Shown: positions 18,363 through 27,617 of the stretch, one piece after another
Layout of the letters: every line of letters starts with the position of its first letter
How positions within the stretch are numbered: position 1 is the stretch's first letter
Source: Lachancea kluyveri NRRL Y-12651
Taxonomy: Eukaryota > Ascomycota > Saccharomycetes > Saccharomycetales > Saccharomycetaceae
Assembly: GCA_000149225.2 (NCBI GenBank)
Contig: CM000689.1
Coordinates: forward strand, 806,001-870,000
DNA: 64,000 nt
Direction of reading: 5' to 3'
Program-made: the position numbers and the translations under genes
Notes under the pieces: generated by a model
What the model was told of the DNA's origin: nothing
The model's database searches: none
What the model saw: only the letters and a program-made list of their open reading frames with translations

Positions 18363-18734
18363 CCAAAAGGGGATAACCTTCATGGAACAACGGAAATAGC
18401 AAAAGTGCCACCAGAGCACAGGCAGACCGACTCTCGGCTGGAGAATAAAATGCACCAACAAAGAGACGGTCCCCATCTAGAGCAGAGAAACTGATATCTA
18501 TAAAGAGTTCAATTTTTTTAATGCCTGAAGCACCATGTACATAAACTGATTAATTTTTAAAAACCGAATGTAAAAGAAAATAAAGGTAAAAATAAAAGTA
18601 AAATTAAAAGTAAAAAAAAAAATGAAAAGTAAAATGACGAAGGGGTATCCTGTAATTGTGCCGGCCATAGGTGGCAGAACATACGCGGGCCGTCAAGACC
18701 CATATAGTGTGTCTTTGTGAGAGGCAAGGCTGCA
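18080..18734. other. Intergenic stretch, tRNA-Thr to WSC gene 3' end
   Basis: Contains a (CA)n run at about 18334-18358 and A-rich terminator-like sequence near 18555-18620. No gene is seen. Confidence 0.6.
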
Positions 18735-20000
18735 CTACTCATCCGGGTTGACGATTCGCAATGGCCTCTCCTGCATAACATCAGGCAGAGAGCTAGCGCT
18801 GAACCGGTCTCTGGCATAATCGTCTTCCCTGCTCTGCTCGCCTTCAAACGGCGTCCTTGAAGTGTCTGCATGGGGCATATAGATGGGCGTAGGTGTGGAA
18901 GAAGGCGCTGTTGTCGTGCTCCCACCAGCTGGCAAAATGATAGCATCCTTCTCACCAAAGGAGTAGGGCTGGTAGTGCTTGGTTTGTTCCAGGTCGGCTG
19001 CCTGCTTCTGTTTGCGGTGACGCCATATGAAGAACAGAATGGCAGCTGCGACCAGGGCAACACCTACAACAACACCAATCACAATGCCAACAATTGCCCC
19101 CGTACTCAAAGATTTGGACCCGCTGCCCGAGGACTTTGCATTGATGCTGGCCGCAGAAGTTGATGACGGAGTTGCCGCCACCACACTCGTTGCGGTCACA
19201 TAAATGGTGCTCTCCTGTTGGTTGCTCATAGTCACCACCGAAAGAGAGGTTGTCAGGATCTTTGTAGAGTATTGGGTCGAAGTGTGGGAGGAGGACGTGG
19301 TGCTAGAAGCCGAGCCAGGGGCGGATGAAGAGGACGGACTTGATGTCGAGACTGGCGCGGAAGAGCTTGCTGTGGATGAAGATGGAGATGAAGATGTCGA
19401 TGTCGACGTAGATGTCGATGAAGAAGAAGAAGAAGAAGAAGAAGAAGAAGAAGAAGATGATGATGATGATGATGACGGCGATGCAGATGAGAATGTAGAA
19501 CTTGAACTGGAGCTGGAAGCCGGTGCTAGAGTGGACGACTTAGACGAAGAAGAGCTAGTGGAGGAGGAGGAGGTGGTGGTGCTGGTGGTGGTGGAAGACG
19601 AGGGGGATGCACTTTTCGCTGAGGATGCCAAAGACGAAACGTACACGCTCAGATAATCACTTCCACCACAGTTTTCAAAGGGATAGCCAACGCAACCGGT
19701 GCCGCACTTGGCGTTGTTCGCCGTGGACAACCCGCTGAGAACGTCCAGGGAATCACCACAGTAGCACGTATCCCCACTCAGCAAGGCCGCAATGGCACTG
19801 CCTGAGCATTCTTTTTCGCAGTATGACACAGATTGGTATGTGTATTGGCCCTTGGAGGACAGCTTCGACTTGAGATCCGAAGATTTGTAGCAGCCCTTGT
19901 AGGAGTACTGGGTCGCGAGCGTTGGTGTTGGTGTGACTGCTAGCAGCAGCAGCAGCAGCGGTAGCAGCAGCGACTGAATATGAAAGAACGAGCGATACAT
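18735..20000 (-). CDS. WSC2: WSC-family cell-wall stress sensor (WSC2/WSC3 orthologue)
   Basis: Plasma-membrane sensor that signals wall stress to Rho1 and the Pkc1 pathway. The 421-aa type I protein has a signal peptide (MYRSFFHIQSLLLPLLLLLL). The Cys-rich WSC domain lies at about residues 30-122 (YSYKGCYKSSDLKSKL; SYCEKECSGS; DTCYCGDSLD). A mucin-like Ser/Thr stretch of about 150 residues includes a poly-Ser run. One membrane helix (GAIVGIVIGVVVGVALVAAA) is followed by a basic stop and a cytosolic tail ending LRIVNPDE, the conserved Wsc tail motif. The start at 20000 is the first ATG; the upstream in-frame codon is TTG. WSC2 and WSC3 are WGD twins, so this single gene should correspond to both. 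Confidence 0.93.
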   Translation of the reverse strand: MYRSFFHIQSLLLPLLLLLLAVTPTPTLATQYSYKGCYKSSDLKSKLSSKGQYTYQSVSYCEKECSGSAIAALLSGDTCYCGDSLDVLSGLSTANNAKCGTGCVGYPFENCGGSDYLSVYVSSLASSAKSASPSSSTTTSTTTSSSSTSSSSSKSSTLAPASSSSSSSTFSSASPSSSSSSSSSSSSSSSSSSSSTSTSTSTSSSPSSSTASSSAPVSTSSPSSSSAPGSASSTTSSSHTSTQYSTKILTTSLSVVTMSNQQESTIYVTATSVVAATPSSTSAASINAKSSGSGSKSLSTGAIVGIVIGVVVGVALVAAAILFFIWRHRKQKQAADLEQTKHYQPYSFGEKDAIILPAGGSTTTAPSSTPTPIYMPHADTSRTPFEGEQSREDDYARDRFSASSLPDVMQERPLRIVNPDE

Positions 20001-20150
20001 GGTGGCAAGCGAACGAACTGAGGAGCTGTTTCTTCCAGCGTGGTGTTGGAAAGGAGAGGCTGCTTCGACGGCGAGCTTGTTTTCAATCCGCAAGTTGATA
20101 TATTGTCGGCATCCATGTTTTGTGTGTTCCTTGGCGAATTCTCGGGCGGG

Positions 20151-20160
20151 AAAATTTTTC
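20151..20160. promoter_or_regulatory. RRPE-like element upstream of POP3
   Basis: GAAAAATTTT on the minus strand, about 145 bp before POP3, a gene for rRNA/tRNA processing. The WSC gene starts on the other side, so assignment to POP3 is inferred from function. Confidence 0.4.
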
Positions 20161-20300
20161 GTGGTTCTGGCCCTCGTCAGATGTGACCAAACAACGCAAC
20201 TGCGGCTGGAACAATCGACAGGCCACTCTCAAAGAGAGACGAGCAAGGAACGTACCACTGCAGCGGCGGTCAGGATGGATAAGGGCCTCCGGGACATACT

Positions 20301-20963
20301 ATGAATTCAATCAAGGCAGCGGAAAAGAGGGTGGCAAAGCGCAAGCAGGTGTTCAGGCCCATCCTGGACAACCCGTTCACAGACGAGGCACACTTGTGGC
20401 CGGCCGTCAGTGACCACCACGATGTGCTGGAGCGGTTTCGGCTGACTGTGCTGCAGAGACTCAAGCAAGCAAACGAATGGTCCCAGGGCACCAGCTTGGA
20501 GGCCCCTGTAGACGTTGTGCTAGGATTCAACAACGTGGTGGAGTACTGTGAGTACGATGGTGCAGGATCTGGCAGCGATACAACCGTTGACGGGTTTCTG
20601 TTTGTGTGCAACAAGGACGGTGTCCCTGCCGTGCTGCTGTCGCAGCTCCCGGTCTTGGCCTACACCTCCAAACGTGCGGTCAAGGTGGTACAGCTGCCAA
20701 GAAACTCTCTACGGTTGTTTGACGAGTGTCTGCCGCAGACTAAGCACGATGGGCTGCTGCTGCTGCTCAACAACGACAAGCTCGACAGATCTTTTGCAAC
20801 CATGTTGGAAAACAAGGTCGGAGACCTGCATCTGCCCTGGCTCCAAGGTATAGACTACATGTCAGCCCCTGTGAAACTGCTGTCCACCAGCGTTCCGCTA
20901 AAGGGCAAGTCAGCAAACAAGAAGCAGACACAACTGGACGACAAGAAAAAGATAGGACGCTAG
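20301..20963 (+). CDS. POP3: POP3, RNase P/RNase MRP protein subunit
   Basis: Small protein subunit shared by nuclear RNase P and RNase MRP, for tRNA 5' maturation and pre-rRNA cleavage. The 220 aa compare with about 195 in S. cerevisiae. The diagnostic N-terminus is present (AKRKQVFRPILDNPFTDEAH, then LWP), as are VCNKDGVPAVLLSQLPVLAY and KVVQLPRNSLRLFDE, which line up with yeast Pop3 throughout. The C-terminus is Lys-rich. It is divergent from the WSC gene, as POP3-WSC2 are in S. cerevisiae. There its other neighbour is HCH1; here HCH1 lies 32 kb away (see findings). Confidence 0.93.
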   Translation: MNSIKAAEKRVAKRKQVFRPILDNPFTDEAHLWPAVSDHHDVLERFRLTVLQRLKQANEWSQGTSLEAPVDVVLGFNNVVEYCEYDGAGSGSDTTVDGFLFVCNKDGVPAVLLSQLPVLAYTSKRAVKVVQLPRNSLRLFDECLPQTKHDGLLLLLNNDKLDRSFATMLENKVGDLHLPWLQGIDYMSAPVKLLSTSVPLKGKSANKKQTQLDDKKKIGR

Positions 20964-23510
20964 ATGCGCACAAACATACGTGTCCAACAAATCAAGAGCA
21001 AGCGTTAATTTGGATTTTGTTTTTTTTTTACCATTTTTTTTTTTGGATGCTTTGGATGCTTTGGATGCTTGCGCCAGATCTGGAAGCTCTGCTTATGTTT
21101 TCAAGTATTCTTCTACTTCTTGGCGAGCCATATCAACTGGCATACCATTTCATAAATCTATCATCATGACCTTTAACAAAGTGTTTTCTTTTTTTTTTTT
21201 TTTTTTTTATATTTCAATCTCACATCCTGACCCACGTAGTTTTTTTGTTTTTTTTGGCAGCTGGATCACAAAGAGATGCGGCTGACATCGAGTCCCCGTG
21301 ATGCATAGCGACATCAATGTGGGACACCCTATAATACTATTGGCGAGTCAAGCTGCTTGTTGTCGTGAATCACTAAGGAAGGGGTGTGTGTCTTGAACGA
21401 AAAAAACACATCACCAAAAAATTGCTTCCATCATACTTTGGTATGAAGTCGGCGGTTTGCCATCATCGAATTGGCTGTTGGGATTACGGATCTTCAGGAC
21501 AGTGTTGACTTTTGCTATAATATTATTGGGCTCTACCGGGAACCCTAGAGCCACTATTTCGCCTTTTTTTTCGAATTTTCTGATGCGTTCTTCCAGATTG
21601 TAAAAAAATCGAAAAACAAACTTCATCACTCGATTCTCTTTTGGTGTTGCATAGATTCAGGTTGCTCAGAATGCAAAAGGACGGTTCCAATGTTGACAGA
21701 CTTTGTTTTTGGGAGTATATCAATGTCAGCGAAAGCCGGAACCACTGCATCGCATGCAAGAAAAACACCACCGAGCCAATTTTCAAGAGATCTTTGCCTG
21801 TGTTGCTTCTGAGAGGGCACTACTCGGCTCGTGGCAAGCATTTCTACATCGATGTGGTATGTGTTTACTCAAAGGCACGTTCACTGTATGTAGTGGATCA
21901 ACAAAAAAAAAAAAAAAAACGCGGCCTCACTTGAAGAAACTTCTCCCGTATTGGTTGACACGTCCACATCCGTTCAGCGCTACAAATGCCATCCTCTATG
22001 ACTTGAGGTGTCCAAAGTGTTTATGTCCTCAGATATCGATCAACAAGAAAGAAAAAAAAAACATGGAAAAGCAATTGAGGCAACCCCAATGACTTTCTTC
22101 TCTCTCTCAACATGCTTCATCCAGGCTAAAATTAGAATCAGCAGCAAATACGAATGCAGAGAGTAATCGCAATCCTGGATCTGGGCAGACAATGGAAGAC
22201 TGTGATGAAAATCTGGGACAAAGTAAAATCACTTTGATGTTTTTCCTGGATTTCTGGAATTCCGCACTTCTGCGCCTAGGCATTGGCCATATTTTTGCTC
22301 TGGAATGATAATACTCTGCTTGTATCCCATATCACCCGTACATTGTTGTGACAATAAAGGTATTCCCCGGACAGCCTGTTTGCCAAGATCTGCCTTCTTT
22401 GTTGCGCGGACCGCGACGAATTCATGTTGGACGGTACACATCTCCATTGTTTACCCAGATTCGGACAGAACCCATACACCATAAAATACGACACTTCGAT
22501 AGGCACGTGGAGCCTTGTCCATTGTCTGCTTGACGCACTAGAATCCAACCTGTACAATACGCAGATCTCGAACAAAAAGGCTTAAGGGAGTGACGGGTTC
22601 TCGACGTAGTTCACACGGTTAAAGAAGACGGCTTCAATTATGGTAAATCTGCCCACGTCTTATAGCCTGGCTCGGTTCTAGCCGACAGCCAGCTGGTAGA
22701 GCGACTCCAGCACAGAGCAGTCTTGTTCGGGCATCGTTTGTAAACATACTCGTACACAAGATAGCAAAGAAGAGCAAGGCCACACAAAACCAACCAAAGA
22801 GAGGATCCAATTTACATCTCGGTGCAGAAACAACTTACATTTTGGAGCTTTCACGGGCTTTAAAATACGAAACTTACACTCACCGTGGTGAGTGGTAGTA
22901 GAGTCTTTCCGTATCTGTCCGAGACTTTAACCAGCAACGAAGGTCTCCCCATTGCAGGGGCACTGTGGCTGTATTCGAGATCTATGCACAACAGCTTCAG
23001 GCAGTCTTCTGCTGTCATGTCTAAGAAAGCAATACACGCATAAGCTTCACAGAGTTGATGATGGCGACACTGAAAAGTCCGCGCGGGCCACCCCACTTGT
23101 GTAACAATGAAAAACAGAGGAACTAATCAGATTGACATTTTGCGCTCTTTTAGGTTTGGATGAGGGGGGTGCAGCACATTTCTTGCAAGTCTTTTTCCAA
23201 TTGGAGTACAATGCTGGCACTTGTAATATTGATCTGACCTCTAGTTCCAGTGCCCATACAAGGTTCGAGAGAAGCGTTTTTGAAGCTGGGGCTTTACTTA
23301 TTATTTTGGAGGCTCTGGTGTTCGACCTTCCATCGGGGAGAGGATCCTCAGTAATCCCAAAAACTGTCCAAACACCTAAGAACTTCACACTGCACAATAC
23401 ATACGTCTTAAGCAGCTTCGCTCTACAGCCGCGCCAAGGCGTCTAAAAAAGAAACAGAAGCATCAACTCGTACGAGCCGATGAAACCGACGGTTACGGTT
23501 CTATATAACC
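20964..23510. other. Gene-poor stretch with decayed coding-like fragments
   Basis: About 2.5 kb without an intact gene, between POP3 and flocculin A. It has T-runs (21020-21045, 21188-21210) and several short coding-like pieces on both strands. The piece nearest the flocculin (about 23230-23440) also occurs, diverged, upstream of flocculin B at about 57000-57230. Other pieces are a CxxC-containing open frame at 22361-22585 (+) and two minus-strand fragments between about 22620 and 23400. I cannot name the parent genes. Confidence 0.6.
21671..21861 (+). pseudogene. Possible BED-type zinc-finger relic (hAT-like?)
   Basis: The frame from 21671 reads a WEY motif, nine residues, C-x2-C (CIAC), then 20 residues, H and a second H six residues on (FWEYINVSESRNHCIACKKN). 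This spacing resembles the BED finger found in hAT DNA transposases. The open frame then runs into an A-tract. No transposase core or terminal inverted repeats were found. The call is tentative. Confidence 0.25.
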
Positions 23511-23839
23511 TTGGATTGCATGTTCATACTTGCATTTCGACTTGCAGCTACCAGAATAGGAACCCTTTGTTTACTATGTGACGTCAGCCTTCTCGCTTTC
23601 TTTTCAAGATCAGCGTCTCCACCACAGTAGTCCAAGCAATCCGTAGAGAAGGTTCAACGCTGCATCTAGCAGCAGTACGTGTTTTTCAGGTTAGTGTTGG
23701 CAAAACATTCGTTTTGGGCAGCTACCTCTTTTCAGTAAGGGTTTGTATAAAAACAAAGGCGATGTGCACAGATGGTACAACCTGTTATCAGTCAATCCGT
23801 TTCGTTTTCCACAAAGAAATAAGATAGCCACAGCTGGGA

Positions 23840-26800
23840 ATGAGCATTTACTATTTCTTGGCATTCTGTTTCCTACTGCGCGCGCCAGCTGCGGTAAGTG
23901 CTGCAAACCAGGCCATGGCCTGCGTTCCCAAAGACGCTTCAAAAATATCGGGTGGTTTGACTGGTGTGTGGCACTCCTATAATATAGGAGATTCCTCCTC
24001 GTTCCGGGACCCCGAATTCTTAAGCTACGGCTACAGGAACAACGAAGTTCTTTATTCAAAAGGAGGGATCACAGATCTTACCATTAACACCGGTTATCAA
24101 TGTCAAGAGGCAGGCACAGGTCAAATAGTATACTGCTATTCGGGTTGGGCAGGCAGCACGGATACATGGTCCTGCAATGACGCAGACGGTGTGACACATC
24201 TCTGCACCAATACCGCTGTCTTTGCCGAACCGCCTGCCGAGCAATCTGGCCCTGCAATATACGACGCAGACACAGTGTTTACTAATGTGGTTGTGGAACT
24301 TACAGGTTACTACCTTGCCGAAGAGTCAGGCTCCTATACACTATCGATGACCAACGTTGATGACTCCGCAATCTTATTTTTTGGCTCAAACTTGGCATTC
24401 GACTGCTGTCAACAATCTACTATCCGTACTGATAGCACCGAGTTTAGTATTAATGGTATCAAAGATTGGGGAGGTGAGGTTGGAAGTACAGAGTATACCG
24501 CTACTTTGGAAAAGGGATACTACTACGCCATCAGACTTGTGTACGTAAATGCTGAACAGGTTGGAAAGCTAGGCTTTAGCATCAAGACACCCAGTGGTGT
24601 ATCTCAGACAAATTTTGACAATCTTTTTTTTACTATTGAGAATTCTGAAGAAGTGTGTCCTGCTAACATTATCACAACAACAGTTCCATGGTCCGGTACT
24701 GACGTTTCAACATCTACAGACCTTACTGCAACGGGGCCAACACAGACAGTTTACGTTTTACAGCCCTCTCCTACTACCACCAAGCCATGGACCGGCAGCG
24801 AGACAACTACCAGTTATCTAACCAACTCTGATGGTTCTACCACTGAGGTGGACATTCTAACTCCATACCCAAGCACCACTAAGCCATGGACCGGCAGCGA
24901 GACCACCACTAGCTACTTGACCGACTCAGCTGGATCCACTACCGAGGTGGACATTCTAACTCCATACCCAAGTACCACTAAGCCATGGACCGGCAGCGAG
25001 ACCACCACTAGCTACTTGACCGACTCAGCTGGATCCACTACCGAGGTGGACATTCTAACTCCATACCCAAGCACCACCAAGCCATGGACCGGCAGCGAGA
25101 CCACCACTAGCTACTTGACCGACTCAGCTGGATCCACTACCGAGGTGGACATTCTAACTCCATACCCAAGTACCACTAAGCCATGGACCGGCAGCGAGAC
25201 CACCACTAGCTACTTGACCGACTCAGCTGGATCCACTACCGAGGTGGACATTCTAACTCCATACCCAAGTACCACTAAGCCATGGACCGGCAGCGAGACC
25301 ACCACTAGCTACTTGACCGACTCAGCTGGATCCACTACTGAGGTAGATGTCCTGACCCCAGAAAATGCTTTGACTTCCACCACCGCCTGGACTGGTAGTT
25401 TCACAAGCACTTACTCCACTGGCGCCACTGTCGAAACTGGCACTGACGGTAAGCCAACCACCAAGACCGTGTACTACGTTGAGACTCCAGAAAATGCCGT
25501 CACTTCCACCACTCCTTGGACCGGTACTTTCACAAGCACATACTCCACCGGTGCCACTGTCGAAACTGGCACTGACGGTAAGTCAACCACCAAGACCGTG
25601 TACTACGTTGAGACCCCAGAGAACGTCATCACTTCCACCGCCGCCTGGACTGGCACGGTTATAACTACAAAGTATTTGACTGATTCGGCTGGCTCCACCA
25701 CAGAAGTTGAGATTCTAACACCAGGCATTCCAACCGTCACAACTGCGTGGACAGGCACTGATACCACCACACACTTTGTTACAAACGCAGCCGGCTCCAC
25801 CGTCGAGGTCGATGTCCTGACTCCAGGCGACTCTGTGCCATCTGGCCCCTACTACTTCAACTCTTCGAGTTCGCTTCCAGGCTATACCTCGGTCCAACCG
25901 GTTATCACCACGAGTGAGTCCACCAAAACACCAACAGTCATCCCATCGGATGCTACTGCCGTGGCAACTGCGTCCAGCTCTTACAACGGGGCAAAGCAAA
26001 GCACCGGTTTTGTCACCACACCACGCCCTGCAAACACAGGAGCGGGTGCTGAAAGTGTGCAAACTGCATCTACGCCAGATGGGAACAATGCGCAGGCAAC
26101 CTCCGCTATTGGCGGCAATGGTGAGCGTCAACCATCTAACCCTCAGAACGGAAACAGCTACAACGGAAACGGGTAGCCAGAAAACACACAGACAGGCGGT
26201 AACAAAGCAAATTTGAGTACAGCCACAACAGTAACCACAACAGTCAGTGCTCCTGCTAGCGACAACGGGAAACCACATGCTACTCCAGCGGGTGGCAGCG
26301 ACGGTACGCCAAAGCCAACTGGTGGTGAAAGCGGTCCTGATACCTACGCTCCAACTAGTGGCAACAGCAACAGCAATGGCAACAGCAATGGCAACAGCAA
26401 CAGCAACAGTGGCAACAGCAACAAACCTGGTGCAAACACCCAAGCCGATGGAAACAGTGGCAACGGCAACAGCAACGGCAACAGCAACGGCAGCAGCAAT
26501 AGCCCTGGGGCAAACACTCAAGCGAGCGGCAATAACGGAAACGGCAGCGGCAACAGCAACAACCTTTCCGCTGACCAGTCTTCATATGCGCCTTCCCCCG
26601 CTACAAACGGCCCTGTTGTCTCAACAGCGAGTGCGTTGTCTAGTGATGTGAGAGTTACAACCACTGTGAACAGCGGAGGATCTGGCATCGCGTCCAGCAC
26701 CCACGCCGTGTCCCAGGTGACTGCGGTTTCACCATCGAGCACCCCTGCGATCTCTACAGTTGGAAACTCCAACGGCGTGGGGTCAAACAACCTAGGTGGT

Positions 26801-26863
26801 AAGAGGATTGTGATTGTGCTGAACGCCGTATTCACGGTCATTTTCGCTGCAATCTTTGCTTAA
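23840..26863 (+). CDS. FLO1-type PA14 flocculin A, cut by one stop codon
   Basis: GPI-type cell-wall lectin of the FLO1/FLO5 family, for flocculation and adhesion. A signal peptide (MSIYYFLAFCFLLRAPAAVS) precedes the PA14 lectin domain (about residues 35-260), with the calcium-binding DcisD pair D174-D175 in NVDDSAIL and AFDCCQQS as in Flo5. Six 99-bp and two 129-bp tandem repeats follow, then a Ser/Asn-rich stalk and a C-terminal GPI signal (LNAVFTVIFAAIFA). A TAG at 26174-26176 (codon 779; CAG in flocculin B) splits the 1007-codon frame. The product from 23840-26176 would have 778 aa, keep the lectin domain but lack the wall anchor, and so be secreted. Both frames around the stop are otherwise open, so the break is young, or could be a base error or read through. 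Confidence 0.92.
24785..25378 (+). repeat. Six 99-bp tandem repeats in flocculin A
   Basis: Period exactly 99 bp (starts 24785, 24884, 24983, 25082, 25181, 25280). Each encodes a 33-residue unit beginning PWTGSETTTSYLTDSAGSTT. The units are nearly identical; the first and last are the most diverged. Flocculin B has only two. Confidence 0.97.
25361..25618 (+). repeat. Two 129-bp tandem repeats in flocculin A
   Basis: 43-residue units of the classic FLO type (TGTFTSTYSTGATVETGTDG in each). Two copies here, six in flocculin B. Confidence 0.95.
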
Positions 26864-27129
26864 ACAAGCTCGTGCCCGTCTTGGACTTGCCCACACACGT
26901 CGGAAGCCGCCAATTGAAAAAAAAAATAAAGTAGAAACAAATAATACATTATATACAATATATATACAGATACAATCCGATACCTTTCTTATGCTTCAAA
27001 CACCCCCCTTTATCAGTTCCCCAGCCCCTAATTTAAGAGAGAAACTTGTACATCAGCAGCTGGCCGACCCAAGAGATTTCTCTCATGGTCTTTTACCAAA
27101 GCGTTACCCACTGGTTTGAAACCAGCTTA

Positions 27130-27499
27130 CTAATCTTCACCAGAGGTGTGACACGCGGCTTGCGCAAACCACGGCTGCCGCTCGAGAGGGTGAAAGCCAA
27201 ACACTTCCGTAATATCTGCAACAGATGTGGTTCCTGAAAGATGCCATCCGACTGCAATAGCTAGCAAAGGAACACTATTCATCTTGCCCCTTTCTTGTAG
27301 CAGTACCTTCAGGAGTTTGCTTACATCGGAAGCTGTACTGTATGGCCTCGACACTGAAACCAACGATTGGAACGGCGGTAAAAACTCCATCCAATTGCAG
27401 TCTGTATAGAGCAGTGAAAGCGCTACCTGCACCACCTTGTCCGGCCATAAGTACGTGTACCTTTTCAGGGCCCAGAAAACCAGCGGAGAACGCAGAAAA
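27130..27499 (-). pseudogene. ARF-family small GTPase pseudogene
   Basis: The minus strand carries two out-of-phase pieces of an ARF GTPase. The first (from about 27493) reads FLGPEKVHVLMAGQGGAGSA, then FTALYRLQL and VPIVGFSVEAIQY, matching the ARF pattern [20 protein letters not shown] and IPTIGFNVETVQY. The second, ending at 27130, reads VADITEVFGFHPLERQPWF then AQAACHTSGED, matching ARF AAEITEKLGLHSIRNRPWF, IQATCATSGE. The middle (the switch II/WDVGGQ region and NKxD neighbourhood) is missing or altered, and the P-loop Lys is gone. It is a decayed copy of a host gene, convergent with flocculin A. Confidence 0.75.
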
Positions 27500-27617
27500 C
27501 TAGGTCTCCGGTCTTCTGCACAAGTGTAGTGTAGTATATGCTCTTGATGATGGGAAAGATTGATCCAACGACCAAAGCGTTTTATCTAGTTACATTACGT
27601 ACTCTCTTCCCCTAGTC

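Larger units (their letters stand above)
23511..26994 (+). repeat. Left arm of flocculin inverted repeat
   Basis: Promoter, gene and 3' flank of flocculin A, repeated in opposite orientation at 53300-56890. Both arms keep a TATA box about 90 bp before the start (here 23746-23753). The 3' end matches the other arm almost base for base up to about 26994; the upstream half is diverged but alignable. Confidence 0.9.

Noticed and set aside
20964-23839. LTR retrotransposon or other virus-like element beside the flocculin
   Set aside because: No paired terminal repeats, primer-binding site or reverse-transcriptase-like frame was recognised in either gene-poor stretch.
26174-26176. Intron removing the stop in flocculin A
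   Set aside because: No splice donor, branch site or acceptor around it, and flocculin B has a sense codon (CAG) at the same place in otherwise identical sequence.
25715-26521. Long antisense open frame over flocculin A (and its twin over B at 53778-54584)
   Set aside because: It is a by-product of the repetitive, stop-poor Thr/Ser/Asn codons of the flocculin; the composition is meaningless Cys/Val/Ala runs.
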